64,000 nt of DNA from Sedimentibacter sp. zth1 (GCF_017352195.1 NZ_CP071445.1:1550001-1614000), one strand, 5' to 3'. Positions 8,998 to 18,504 are shown, numbered from the stretch's first letter. Made by a program: numbers and translations. Notes: generated by a model not told the origin, from the letters alone.

Positions 8998-9948
8998 CTA
9001 CATTAAATGCATCCTATTATTTAATAATTTATTACTTGTCTCAAATAAATCCGAAGCAAGTCTAACAACTTTATCTACTTTATCTTCCCATGCCTTTTCA
9101 TATTTCACATATTCACACTCGAATATTTTCTGTGACAATTCATTGACAATTCTATATGCTGCCATTGAATGGGTATTATCGGGATTACTATTATCTGCTT
9201 CTCTAAGTATATCCCTTATTTTTTCATTGTTAGGCCAATATATCAATTCCACTAGCTTGGCCCGATATTCCAAATCTACGCTTTCTATATCTGAGTATAT
9301 TTTCTTATCAAAAGCATGTTGTGCCTCATGCTTTAAAAATGAAATATTGAATTCATTGCTTTCTACATCATATAAATTACTTACGCAACATAAAATCCCA
9401 TCTTTGCCAGTCCAACCTCCAGTTCCAGTCATCCCAAAGGAAATAAAATCTAGCCAACTTCTCGATATGAACCCATCCATCATAATGATTGTGTATAATT
9501 CTATCCCACTTGGCAGTTCTACTTCATACGTTACTTTTGTAGAGCTTTTCCAAATATATGGCCCCCAAAAACCTTGTGTATCTCCACCTAGATATTCATA
9601 ACCTTCTCTTTTCACTATCTTTTCTATTTCACATTCAATATATGAATCCTTAGGCAAATCTGATTTAGAGCCGCAGTACATCCATAATTCTTGAAAGAGC
9701 ATTTTTTCAGCATCTTCTTTTAGAGTATTCAACCAAAATACATTTCTATAATAGTTTTGATAAATTCGGTCTAACTTACCTAGAATTTCATTATCTGTTC
9801 TTTTATAATATTCGCTCTTTTCAAAAATACTTATGTACTTCTCATATAAATCTTTCTTATCAGGAATTTGACTGAGATAATTCGTAGCTTCATGTAATTG
9901 CCCTTTCCATAAATAGGACACAAATTCATGCTTATTAAATATGTTCAT
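8998..9948 (-). CDS. Putative zinc metallopeptidase-like protein (HEAQH)
   Basis: 316 residues, cytoplasmic by sequence. HEAQH at residues 207-211 is an HExxH zinc-binding motif, and E227 in DLEYRAKLVEL, sixteen residues after the second His, is a candidate third ligand. The N-terminal 90 residues are helical and rich in tyrosine; the middle contains a glycine-rich stretch MTGTGGWTGKDG. The start at 9948 follows AGGAGGG. It is a single-gene cassette and a second unrelated HExxH protein in this array, after 2641-3402. Substrate unknown. Confidence 0.6.
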   Translation of the reverse strand: MNIFNKHEFVSYLWKGQLHEATNYLSQIPDKKDLYEKYISIFEKSEYYKRTDNEILGKLDRIYQNYYRNVFWLNTLKEDAEKMLFQELWMYCGSKSDLPKDSYIECEIEKIVKREGYEYLGGDTQGFWGPYIWKSSTKVTYEVELPSGIELYTIIMMDGFISRSWLDFISFGMTGTGGWTGKDGILCCVSNLYDVESNEFNISFLKHEAQHAFDKKIYSDIESVDLEYRAKLVELIYWPNNEKIRDILREADNSNPDNTHSMAAYRIVNELSQKIFECEYVKYEKAWEDKVDKVVRLASDLFETSNKLLNNRMHLM

Positions 9949-10073
9949 GATATGATCCCTCCTAAATGTACTTACTTATCATTCTTCCAGTGATATAGAT
10001 GCTGTATACTTAGTTCTCATTTTATGCTTTTATAAAACAAAACCCTATAGCACAACTCTGATATCGCCATGTC

Positions 10074-10221
10074 TTATAACGGTCTTGTGTTCACGACGTC
10101 ACTGAACCGGACAACAATAGCTAGACCGTCTTGGCGGTGCTCGCACCCGGTGAAGGGATGTGGTCTGACTTGCCCTATCAACGTTCCTACTAAGACCCGA
10201 AGCTTGAACATGTTGTTATAG
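10074..10221 (-). repeat. attC site, class A
   Basis: TTATAAC at 10074-10080 and GTTATAG at 10215-10221, with class A arms. It ends the Nudix cassette. Confidence 0.88.
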
Positions 10222-10229
10222 GATCGTAG

Positions 10230-10655
10230 TTACAATCCCCCTTGAATTTGCTTAATAAATTTATTCAAACCAGGTTTTACAGGAGGACTTATATTATCAG
10301 GGATATCATTAATATCAAACCATTTTAAATCTAATACTTCAGACTCTTGTAATTTAAGTTTCCCTTCAAATTCAGTGCTTATGTAAACAACATCAATTAT
10401 ATGTACAATATTACCATCAGGATAAACACGACGTAATTCTGGACCTGAAAACACGTCAAATAACTTCATTGATAATACTTTCAATCCAGTTTCCTCAAAC
10501 AATTCTCTTTTGGCAGTATCTTCTACCTTTTCACCTAATTCCGTATGTCCGCCAGGATATCCCCAGCAACCATTATCTCTTCTTTGTTGTAAAAGTATTT
10601 TATTATCTTTATATACGATTACACTTGCTCCACAACTTTGAAATTCTTTACTCAT
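10230..10655 (-). CDS. Nudix hydrolase
   Basis: 141 residues, the normal size of a single Nudix domain. The Nudix box is complete: G36, E42, then REL at 50-52 and EETGL at 54-58, matching G-x5-E-x7-REU-x-EE-x-GU, which binds the divalent metal. It should hydrolyse a nucleoside diphosphate linked to another group; the substrate cannot be told. ATG at 10655 has GAGG upstream. The 5' end of this cassette (GTTATAGGACATAG on the minus strand, near 10730) matches its 3' end and identifies the attC remnant at 10736 as real. Confidence 0.9.
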   Translation of the reverse strand: MSKEFQSCGASVIVYKDNKILLQQRRDNGCWGYPGGHTELGEKVEDTAKRELFEETGLKVLSMKLFDVFSGPELRRVYPDGNIVHIIDVVYISTEFEGKLKLQESEVLDLKWFDINDIPDNISPPVKPGLNKFIKQIQGGL

Positions 10656-10735
10656 ATGTTCTATTCCTCTTTTATTTATCTTTGTTTTATATCTTTTTCA
10701 AACTCCATATTAAATAGCCACATTATAACTATGTC

Positions 10736-10765
10736 CTATAACTACTCCTTTCACGACCCAATGGT
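10736..10765 (-). repeat. Truncated attC: only the R'/L' arm remains
   Basis: CTATAAC at 10736-10742 followed by TTCACGAC, the L' arm of the other sites. The rest of the site is absent, and unrelated sequence with an integrase remnant follows. It marks the lower junction of the 7-kb block without attC sites. Confidence 0.65.
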
Positions 10766-10843
10766 TCGCTAAAGTGGTTCATATTATGTTTATTACGTAT
10801 GAAAGTTTCGTAATTTATATATTTTTATACTTATTTTTTATAC

Positions 10844-11060
10844 TTATTTCTTTGCTATTCTATCTATCGGGCTTACTATTTTCTTTAGGTCTTTATTTGT
10901 TACATGAGTGTATATTTGAGTTGTTTTTGTACTAGAATGTCCTAATAATTCTTATATATATCGTATATCTGTGCCATATCCTAGTAAATGAGTTGCAAAA
11001 GCATGTCTTAATGAATGAATTCCTACATTTTTTAAAGGACACCAAAGAGTGACATATAAG
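10844..11060 (-). pseudogene. Tyrosine recombinase (integron integrase-like) C-terminal remnant
   Basis: Minus-strand translation gives GIHSLRHAFATHLL, then an in-frame TAA at 10952-10954 where a glutamine is expected, then ELLGHSSTKTTQIYTHV and a tail ending SPIDRIAKK at the stop 10844-10846. These are the C-terminal catalytic boxes of tyrosine recombinases: HxLRH, LGH and the nucleophile Tyr in IYTHV. The SP(I/L)D tail is shared with integron integrases and related phage-type recombinases. The N-terminal two thirds are absent and the internal stop kills the remainder. It is on the same strand as the cassettes, not divergent. Whether it came from this array's own integrase cannot be decided here. 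Confidence 0.75.
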
Positions 11061-11388
11061 TTTCCCAGAGACTAGCTGTAACAAGACTGAAAGTACTAGC
11101 TATAACAGCACCTACAAAGACTAACTCTAACAAAATAAAATCGACTTCCGCAAGCTGACTTAGAAGAAAAAAGAATAATCTTGCTTTCAAAGCATTGTGG
11201 AGCATTGCTAAGAATTGTACAAAGCAAAACGAGCGTTTTAAGCCAATTAGTCTTGCTTTAAAAACTCAACCCACGCATTTGGCTTATATGAGTGAAGCTG
11301 AAGTTACAATTCTTAATGCACAAACATAGCTAAAGAAAAAAAATTATTCTTTCCCTTTAAAGCACATCCAAAGAATGGCATAAAATTT
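11061..11388. other. Gene-free stretch with short degenerate tandem repeats
   Basis: Starts at 11071, 11094 and 11119 share an ACTAGCTRTAACA-like unit at a spacing of 23-25 bases. The remainder (11140-11330) reads as a short plus-strand frame interrupted by TGA and ending TAG, with no recognised motif. It lies between the integrase remnant and the decayed transglutaminase-like gene and looks like debris. Confidence 0.4.
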
Positions 11389-12999
11389 TTAATGTATAAT
11401 TACTGTACTATTTTCACCATCCCAAATAACTACGTTATTAAACGCTTCACTTATAAATCTTACAGGAACTAAAATTCTACCATTTAATACAGTAGCACAC
11501 ACATCCATTTTTTTCTCAACACCATTAATTAAAGCAATATCATTATTAGACACTACAGATACTATTGTTTCACCATCAGTAATTGTAGCAGTAGATGTTT
11601 CTTTATCATAATCTACATAGTAACCTAGTTATTCAAAAACTGCTCTTATCGGCACTAAGGTTCTTCCATCTACCACAACAGGAGCTTGTCCCGTACTTGT
11701 AAAATCTATATAGCTATCTCTTAGCTTGATATTTATACCATCAGTTGTCTTATTTCTAATTAGATTTGACTCATTTTCAGCAAACTCATTTAGATATTCA
11801 TAATAATTTTTATAAGCCTTTGGATATGTATATAAACTACATGGAGTGTGGTTTCTTCTAAAAACTTTATCTGTAAGCATATAATAATCATATCTTATTC
11901 TACCTCTTACATCTGGTATAGGATCATCCCAAGTAACATCAAGATTAAACCAGTACCCTCCTAAATTTACCATATTCCATGAATGACTTGCAATTTTGTT
12001 ACCAGTATCAGCCTTACCTACAACATATTTAACAGGCACATTAGCTAAACTTAACATCCTATAGGTCAATAAGGAATATGCTTGGCAAACCCCAGTACCT
12101 TCGTCTAACATTTCTTTTATGTAATAATTTTTGTATGATGTATCATATCTGTAATTTTTTACTATATAGTCATGTATTGCCTTTACCTTTTCATGTGCAT
12201 ACATATCATCAGTTATAATTTGTGATAAAATTTCATTTATCTTTACATTATCCTCCGCTTGATTCAAATACATTTCAGAGTAATTAAAAGACGACCTTAC
12301 ATAAATTACATATTCTCCACTAGCCATAGTTGCGTTAACAGACCAGCTTTTTCCTGTAATAATGTGATTAATGTATACGTCATTTAATTCCCTTCCTGCT
12401 GAAAAACTACTAATTACTTTATTAACCTCAAAAAAGTTTTTTGTTGTTAAAGGAATATTTATTATTACATTTAAATCTTCTTTAAATGACAATGCTTTAT
12501 TTATTAAAAAGTTTTTATATTCTTCAATACTATTTACTACAGGATAGTTCATTTCGTTAATGTAAGAAAAATAATATTCTTCATAGGGACTAAATATAAT
12601 TTCTATTACATCTTTATCTTCATAATTAGCCTTATAAAATGTAACATCAGACGTAGTTAAGGTAAATAGCGCTAATTTACTATCATCCTCTGCCAAAAAA
12701 ACATCCTTCATGTCATCAATTAACTCTCTTGTTTTTTCAACATTTAAATCAGTTGGCTCAATCAAATACAAAACTTTAAAGTCATTTTTTCTTTCTCTAT
12801 CCTGACTTATGATATACTGGATTAGCTCGTCCTCATTTTTTGCAATTTTGTAGCTACTATAATCCTGAGATGAAAAATAATAGCTATTATAATTATAGTC
12901 TAATGCAAATACATTTAAATTAGAGCATAGTAGCATAAATATAGCTATATAAATTACTACAATTTTAATTTTATCCTTCATAATTTGTCTCGCTTTCAT
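11389..12999 (-). pseudogene. Secreted transglutaminase-like protein with copper-amine-oxidase-like stalk domain, nonsense mutation
   Basis: The frame starts at 12999, or 12981 at the second Met (MKDKIK), with a signal peptide ending near VFA. Residues of about 290-370 hold a transglutaminase-like core: GTGVCQAYS with the catalytic Cys, then ASHSWNMV with His, then LDVTWDDP with Asp. The C-terminus begins a copper amine oxidase N-terminal-like domain (VVVDGRTLVPIRAVFE) but meets TAA at 11629-11631. The same frame continues cleanly through LGYYVDYD, NGRILVPVRFISEAF and VVIWDGEN to a stop at 11389, which is the rest of that domain. A single nonsense change therefore truncated it. The enzyme core is intact, but cell-wall attachment is probably lost. 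Confidence 0.8.
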
Positions 13000-13499
13000 A
13001 AAAATATTATTTATTTTGGTGTTTAAAAAATAATCAGTATTAATATTTTTTTATTATCCGAATCAATATTTACTAAAGGATAATCATAATAATGTCCATC
13101 TTTCACTTGTACTTTAGTATACTTTTTAGGTCTTCCTTCTCCAAAATCTTCCTATAATTTAGCTATTGCTTTTTCTTCTTGGATTCTTCATATATCTCTC
13201 AAATTTTGCAACTGCTAACATGGCAGTTAAAATTAACTTTTCAGTAGGCATACTATCTACATGCAAATATTATTAAAATGTATTTACCCATTATTTATAT
13301 AATTATACCAAATATTATTATGTCATTCAACTTTAATACTATTTATCAATTTAATCAAGTCATTCTTTAACTACAAAATTTATTGGTTCCTTCAAGAACT
13401 CGCTATGCTTTTTTTGTTTTCGCCTCATAGTGTCGTGTATATAATGCTTAACATCAAGGTTTTTATATACTTAACTAATTCAGCCACATAAATTATATC
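13000..13499 (-). other. Gene-free region with decayed ORF fragments
   Basis: Besides the serine recombinase remnant (13023-13268), a second fragment lies at about 13360-13470 on the minus strand, ending at TGA 13360-13362. It reads HYIHDTMRRKQKKHSEFL and was not assigned. No attC is present. Confidence 0.5.
13023..13268 (-). pseudogene. Serine recombinase (resolvase) C-terminal remnant
   Basis: Minus-strand reading gives MPTEKLILTAMLAVAKFERYM, then a frame change, then KAIAKL, a TAG, and EDFGEGRPKKYTKV. This matches the end of the catalytic domain (FER..) and the link to the helix-turn-helix of small resolvases and invertases (EGRPKKYT). The N-terminus with the catalytic Ser is missing, and there is at least one frameshift and one stop, so it is dead. 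It lies between the transglutaminase-like pseudogene and the subtilisin-like gene, consistent with this block having arrived by, or been eroded by, other mobile elements. Confidence 0.65.
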
Positions 13500-14756
13500 C
13501 TATTTTTCTTCTTGCAGTTTATTAATTAAATCAACTGGACTTATAACCTTGTCCATTGTTAATTTTATTTCTTCATCATAATATTTATAATTACTTTCAA
13601 TAATTTTACCTGTTTCATATGCCTTAGGGAAAAATTCCTCAAAAGTTATATCAGGCTTTACTTGACACGCTAAAGCATAAGCACCGGCAACATAAGGAAC
13701 AGACCAACTAAATCCCCCGTTTATATATACTGCGTAATCCTCTTGTCCTGACGGTGCTGCTGTGCATCTAAAATCCATTGGTATATATAAATTTTTACAA
13801 TTTAAAACTGTTTTTGCATTACTCATCCAAAATATACCCGGACAACAATCATTAAAATCATTACCATTTGTCATTGGTTTTCTACCCATACCAACCATTT
13901 TAACATTATTGTAATTCATTCGAGTAGTTAGTGTTGCTATACCATTTTCCTCAGCTAACTTAACAGCTTCCTGAAATTCATCATAACCTTTTTCAGTATT
14001 ACTAAAGCCTAATGAAATTGATATAACTCTGATTTTCCTGTTTTTAGGTAAAGTTTTATTGATTTCTATTATCTTTTTTATATCATTTGCAGTATATGTA
14101 TAATCATATATATAATTATTATTTTCGTCATAATCTCCAAAATGACCGCTAATATAATATAAGTCCGCTTCGGGAGCAACTCCAACACTTTTTCCTACAG
14201 CTATAGATGCTACCGCAGGACCGTGCATACTTGAAGTATGTTCTCCGTATTTCATATCTTTATATTCTTCATAATATTTCAATCTGTCCTTATATTCTAT
14301 ATGGTCTACCAATAAGCATTGGTCTATTATAGCTATACCTACACCCTTTCCTGTTATACCTTTTTTATGCAATTCTCTAACGTTTAATCCTGGGTCCTTA
14401 TACAGTTCCATAATTTTATCAGGATCAAACCCTTCAGGTAGCTTATCAGGCCATACGGTTTTGGAATCAAATGAAGCATACAACAAATCATCTACTCTAT
14501 CCATAAGATTATCCGAACTAAGATTACTGCTTCTCACGTCCAATGCCCACTGTCCATATTTATCATTATGAGGTAATGATGTAGTATCTTTAAAAAGTTT
14601 AGTATAATCCGCCACACCTGGTACTCTCTCAATAGATATTACAGGCACTTCTGATGCTTCATTTACTTTGCTATTATCACTGCATGCTGTCACATTAACA
14701 ATTGAAAATGCTAAAATAAAAATACATACTATAAATTTCTTAAAACCTTTTTTCAT
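13500..14756 (-). CDS. Subtilisin-like (S8) serine peptidase lipoprotein
   Basis: 418 residues. A type II signal peptide ends in a VTAC lipobox at residues 22-25, so the enzyme should be anchored outside the membrane. The S8 triad is visible: D145 in AIIDQC, H178 in SMHGPAVAS and S350 in GFSWSVPYVAG. The segment between H and S is compact. ATG at 14756 follows GGAGGG. It lies just downstream of the ABC exporter at 14863-16479, same strand, about 106 bases apart, so they could be co-transcribed. Pairing of a surface protease with an exporter is seen in peptide secretion systems, but no clear precursor peptide was found. Confidence 0.85.
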   Translation of the reverse strand: MKKGFKKFIVCIFILAFSIVNVTACSDNSKVNEASEVPVISIERVPGVADYTKLFKDTTSLPHNDKYGQWALDVRSSNLSSDNLMDRVDDLLYASFDSKTVWPDKLPEGFDPDKIMELYKDPGLNVRELHKKGITGKGVGIAIIDQCLLVDHIEYKDRLKYYEEYKDMKYGEHTSSMHGPAVASIAVGKSVGVAPEADLYYISGHFGDYDENNNYIYDYTYTANDIKKIIEINKTLPKNRKIRVISISLGFSNTEKGYDEFQEAVKLAEENGIATLTTRMNYNNVKMVGMGRKPMTNGNDFNDCCPGIFWMSNAKTVLNCKNLYIPMDFRCTAAPSGQEDYAVYINGGFSWSVPYVAGAYALACQVKPDITFEEFFPKAYETGKIIESNYKYYDEEIKLTMDKVISPVDLINKLQEEK

Positions 14757-14862
14757 ATCGTCCCTCCAAAATATTTATAATGCTATTATACCACATTTTG
14801 GATAAATTGTTAACTGTTCGTTTTAAATATTGTATCATAATTCAATATTTAAAAATTAGTAT

Positions 14863-16479
14863 TTACATTCCTATAAATTTAGAATATATATTGTCATTTT
14901 TTGTCTCATGCGTAATTTTGAAAATTATACAGTCTTTTTTATTTTTAATAATATCGCTTTCAATTTTTAAAACAGTTGATTTAGTTTTTTCATCTAAACC
15001 AGCTTCAATTTCATCTAAAATTATTACTGATGATAACTGATATTTTAATAACAATTTAATCAGTAACAACTTCTTACGCTGTCCACCTGAAAGTGAATGA
15101 CCGTTTTCTTTTATCTCCATTATTTTACTGTCAAATCCAACTAATTTCTCCATCTCGTCTAATTGTAAATCTGTTATTTCTTGTCCTGAGATAGCTTCAA
15201 TATAATTTTTAACGTTATCATTTAATATAATTTCATCTTGGTCAACATAGAGTATTTGATTATTTAAGCAACTTAATTTTATATTATTTAACAATACTCC
15301 ATTCAGAAGAATTTCTCCACTTTTAGGTGATAATAAACCCGTAATTAACTTTACAAATGTTGATTTACCACCGCCATTAACACCTGTAACTCTAACTACG
15401 TCTCCTTTTTCAAAAAAATAATTTTTTTGGTTTATATTATTTTTATTATTACCTTCATAATAAAAACTAACATTACTAAATTCTATATTTTCTATAGGTC
15501 CTATTTTTTCCTCACCAAAACATTTTTCCATATTAAGTATATTGTCGACATTTTCAAAAGATGGAATCATTTTAATTAAAGCATATATTGATGATTCTAA
15601 ATTCTGACTTGTATCTAAAACCATATTTGATACGAACATATAATAAATTATATCTCCAAATGTTGAATTTCCCATTGTCATAGATAATATAGCCGCTATT
15701 GTAACAGAAACAACCTGATGAAATTCTGAAATAAGGTTTTTAAGGAATATTTGAATTTTATCTGCTTTTAGTGAAGTATTAATAAAATTCCATAAACTAT
15801 TGTTATTTTTTTTAATAAAATAATCATTTAATTCATTAGTTTTTGCTAATTCTATAGCATCTATATATTCATTAAGAGTTTTATTGTCTTCTTTCATTTT
15901 TTTGTTTACTTTCATTGATGCATTTGATATAGGCTTACGTGAAAACATTGATATAAAAAAGCCTATTATAGATGCAGCAAGTAATACTATTGTTAATTTT
16001 AGATTTAAGCACGACGATACAATTAGAAAAACTACAATTAATAAAATATTTGCAACTATATTAATACTGTGACAGGCAATACCGCTATACATATTAAGAG
16101 TATCCATATACAGAATATTTTTTAGCTTTTCTTTACCAATAAGCATTAGTTTTTCATAACTTGATTTTGTTATAGCATTACATACATCTTCTCTTAAATT
16201 TTGCAATATTTTACCACCTAAAATATCTAAGGACATATAACGCCCCATATCAACAAAATTATAAATGAGTAAAAACAACGCATAAATCAGTATACAATAT
16301 ATCAAAAATAAATAGGATTGTCTGGTTTCAACTTCTGTAATAATCCACCTCATAAAAAGTGGTAAAAACATTTGAATACAAATTAAGATAAAAATAAAAC
16401 ATATACTTATAAATAATTCTTTTTTATTTTTAGTCAAAAGATTTTTTGAAAAGTTTATAAATCTGCTAATTTGAATCAT
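14863..16479 (-). CDS. ABC transporter, fused permease and ATPase
   Basis: About 538 residues. The N-terminal 310 hold six probable membrane helices of the type I exporter fold. The ATPase follows: Walker A GVNGGGKST (near 369-377 counting from the upstream TTG), signature LSGGQ (466-470), Walker B VIILDE (488-493) and an H-loop region ITHE. Exporter half-transporters of this form act as homodimers. The ATG at 16479 abuts GGGGAGG, an unusually short spacing; a TTG three codons earlier has no ribosome binding site. Substrate unknown; the adjacent S8 protease suggests a peptide or protein. It is not part of a recognisable cassette. Confidence 0.85.
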   Translation of the reverse strand: MIQISRFINFSKNLLTKNKKELFISICFIFILICIQMFLPLFMRWIITEVETRQSYLFLIYCILIYALFLLIYNFVDMGRYMSLDILGGKILQNLREDVCNAITKSSYEKLMLIGKEKLKNILYMDTLNMYSGIACHSINIVANILLIVVFLIVSSCLNLKLTIVLLAASIIGFFISMFSRKPISNASMKVNKKMKEDNKTLNEYIDAIELAKTNELNDYFIKKNNNSLWNFINTSLKADKIQIFLKNLISEFHQVVSVTIAAILSMTMGNSTFGDIIYYMFVSNMVLDTSQNLESSIYALIKMIPSFENVDNILNMEKCFGEEKIGPIENIEFSNVSFYYEGNNKNNINQKNYFFEKGDVVRVTGVNGGGKSTFVKLITGLLSPKSGEILLNGVLLNNIKLSCLNNQILYVDQDEIILNDNVKNYIEAISGQEITDLQLDEMEKLVGFDSKIMEIKENGHSLSGGQRKKLLLIKLLLKYQLSSVIILDEIEAGLDEKTKSTVLKIESDIIKNKKDCIIFKITHETKNDNIYSKFIGM

Positions 16480-16553
16480 CCTCCCCAAAATATAATTATA
16501 AAATTAACACTATTAGTACTTTAACTTGCTATTTTTTAATGTTAACTTTAGCA

Positions 16554-16655
16554 TTAGATTACTTCAATATTATAAGGCAATTTACTATTGTCAATAATTG
16601 TTTGAATCATCTTAGCAACATCAACATAACTAAACAAATCTTCATTATTATTCAT
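16554..16655 (-). pseudogene. Short ORF, possible remnant
   Basis: A 33-codon frame (MNNNEDLFSYVDVAKMIQ...) ends at TAA 16554-16556. It might be the tail of a larger NAD(P)-dependent oxidoreductase, where a YVDVAKMI-type helix is common, or a chance frame. It lacks a clear ribosome binding site. It is noted because it sits immediately upstream of the ABC exporter. Confidence 0.25.
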
Positions 16656-16692
16656 TTTTCCATTTTTTGCTTTCTAAAAATATTGTAACATT

Positions 16693-16720
16693 TTGACACT
16701 AAATTATCAATTTTTACATA
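16693..16720 (+). promoter_or_regulatory. Possible sigma-A promoter for the plus-strand lipoprotein
   Basis: TTGACA at 16693-16698, a spacer of 16 bases, and TACATA at 16715-16720, about 60 bases ahead of the TTG start at 16782. The match to consensus is perfect at -35 and partial at -10. Confidence 0.4.
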
Positions 16721-16781
16721 AATATATAAGTTGGAACTATATTAAATAATAATCGTCTAATATATATAAGAGGTGATAAGT

Positions 16782-17216
16782 TTGAAAATAAATAAAGTTT
16801 TTATTGCATTAACTGTATTTTGTTTAGTTTTAATAGTAGGATGTTCAAATAAACTTATTAATGAAGGAAATAAAATAATAGTAGAAAAAAGAGTCAGTGA
16901 AGCCAATGAATATGAACCATTTAATGAAATAAACGATAAAGAAAAAGTACAAAATGTTAAAGACATCCTTGATAAAATCAAGTGGAAGAATATAGATGTA
17001 GATATGGTTCGTCCTGCTGATTATATATTTTATTTTAAGGACTCCAATGAAATTTCTGAAGCAAAGGGGTTAACTTACAACCTATGGAAAAGTCCAAATA
17101 AAGATAAGATAGAAATTTCTATTGACTTTGAAAGTAAATATATTCAATTAGACAAAGAAAAATCAGAAGAATTGTTTCAAATTATTGTAGGTAAGAGTTT
17201 GTCAGAAATAAAATAA
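16782..17216 (+). CDS. Small lipoprotein, plus strand
   Basis: 144 residues with a type II signal peptide ending VGCSN. The start chosen is TTG at 16782, nine bases after AGAGGTGA; an upstream in-frame GTG overlaps the ribosome binding site itself. The mature part is charged, with no recognised family. It is one of only a few genes on the plus strand and lies in the block lacking attC sites, so it is probably not a cassette gene. A hairpin at 17233-17261 follows it. Confidence 0.65.
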   Translation: MKINKVFIALTVFCLVLIVGCSNKLINEGNKIIVEKRVSEANEYEPFNEINDKEKVQNVKDILDKIKWKNIDVDMVRPADYIFYFKDSNEISEAKGLTYNLWKSPNKDKIEISIDFESKYIQLDKEKSEELFQIIVGKSLSEIK

Positions 17217-17232
17217 AATTTCAAAAATATAC

Positions 17233-17261
17233 AATGGGAATCTCTTCTTGAGACTCCCATT
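17233..17261 (+). terminator. Hairpin after lipoprotein gene, possible terminator
   Basis: AATGGGAATCTC and GAGACTCCCATT pair with one mismatch around a TTCTT loop. There is no strong T-run after it, so termination is uncertain. Confidence 0.45.
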
Positions 17262-17492
17262 CAAAATGTCTTCATATCAACACTATTCTATAACAGAACC
17301 TTTACTATAAGCTTATTAAACTCATCAACACTAATCCCTTTCATTTTCTAAATCTTCCACAATATCCACATTATTAATTCTTCTTTGTTGTATTTAAATA
17401 ATTCTTCTATTTTTCTCAACTTATAATCATTTGTAGATTCAGCAATATTTTAACAACTCGGCTGTCATATAAAATACAGCTAATTCACAAAC

Positions 17493-17750
17493 TTACTCTT
17501 CCTTAATGAGCTGAAGCAACTTTTCTGCTTTTTCAATGTCTATTTGCTCAATATTCATCGTCTGAGTGGAATTACTTGTATTTTGGTGAATTTGTGAATT
17601 TAACACATTACCGTTAAATATGTTAGTTGTATAATTTCTTTCATTTGCAGTTTTTGTATCTTCAAAGGATTCCAAGTTTTTGTCTCAAAATTTTTAATTT
17701 TTAGTTTTCTTGCAACATTGTATGCTTTTCTTATATCTACACCTTCAATC
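17493..17750 (-). pseudogene. AbiTii-like gene remnant
   Basis: Two pieces remain. Near 17685-17750 the minus strand reads VKIEGVDIRKAYNVARKLKIKNFE, which resembles the N-terminal region of AbiTii-domain proteins. After a frame change, 17493-17660 reads NIFNGNVLNSQIHQNTSNSTQ and then a C-terminal helix, resembling their tail. The middle is deleted. This is the only cassette gene still recognisable at the upper edge of the block lacking attC sites. Assignment is from remembered motif similarity; a profile search would decide. Confidence 0.5.
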
Positions 17751-17778
17751 TTTACTCTGAAATGAATATAATAATTTC

Positions 17779-17915
17779 TTATAACGTTTGGTTTGCCGAA
17801 GTGCTCCAGCGTTACAGGTGGCTTGTTTGCTGATTAAGATAGCTCTTATCTTAATCAGACAAGCTAACGACTCGGTTAGCTGAGGCATGTGCTTTGGCTT
17901 TTAATTCAGCTTATA
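17779..17915 (-). repeat. Truncated attC, class C, R'' arm lost
   Basis: TTATAAC at 17779-17785, class C arms (GCGTTACAGG / GACTCGGTTAGCTG) and an inner AAGATAGCTCTTATCTT hairpin. The distal GTTA box is missing, and the GNAT gene follows almost at once. It marks the upper junction of the block lacking attC sites. Confidence 0.75.
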
Positions 17916-17939
17916 TCTGTACATAATCCAAAATTATAC

Positions 17940-18407
17940 TTATTTTGTTGGGTTCATTTTCTTTTTAAACAACACTATTTTAACAGAAGCATCCATATAT
18001 TCCTTTACGATGGTATATCCAACTTTTTTATAAAAATAATGATTTCTCTTCTTATCCGCAGGGGTTTCTAAAGTCCAAACTGTTGCGTTAGGAAATTGAC
18101 TTTCAATAAACTTAATAGCTTCTTGTCCAATTCCTTTATTCTCATAATCCGGTAGCACACAAATCCCCCCAAGAAAATAAGTACTATCATGATTATCTCT
18201 AACAATAATATTACCTACTATTTGATTATCACAAATTATTTTGTATGTTATCCTGTTCAAAACGATATTGGTCATGCTTTCTTTAGAATGATTATATCCA
18301 GGACATTCCCCATATTTGACATAATCAGCATAGAAACTTTGATTTTGTACATCAATCAATTTATCAACATCATCGACTGTTGCTCTTATAAATTCAATTT
18401 TCATCAT
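17940..18407 (-). CDS. GNAT family N-acetyltransferase
   Basis: 155 residues, a single GNAT domain. YFLGGICVLPDYENKGIGQEA holds strand 4 and the acetyl-CoA pyrophosphate loop (motif A, ENKGIG); a YFYKKVGY motif follows in the last third. Cytoplasmic. ATG at 18407 follows AAAGGAAG; a further ATG five codons upstream lacks a ribosome binding site. Its own attC has lost the R'' arm, so this cassette may be stuck. Substrate unknown. Confidence 0.85.
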   Translation of the reverse strand: MMKIEFIRATVDDVDKLIDVQNQSFYADYVKYGECPGYNHSKESMTNIVLNRITYKIICDNQIVGNIIVRDNHDSTYFLGGICVLPDYENKGIGQEAIKFIESQFPNATVWTLETPADKKRNHYFYKKVGYTIVKEYMDASVKIVLFKKKMNPTK

Positions 18408-18504
18408 ACAACTTCCTTTCATCTAATGTTATTTTTTATCAATATTTAACAATTCCACACTTTACTTGATTACGAAACTAAAACTTTTATAAACATACTC
18501 TTTC

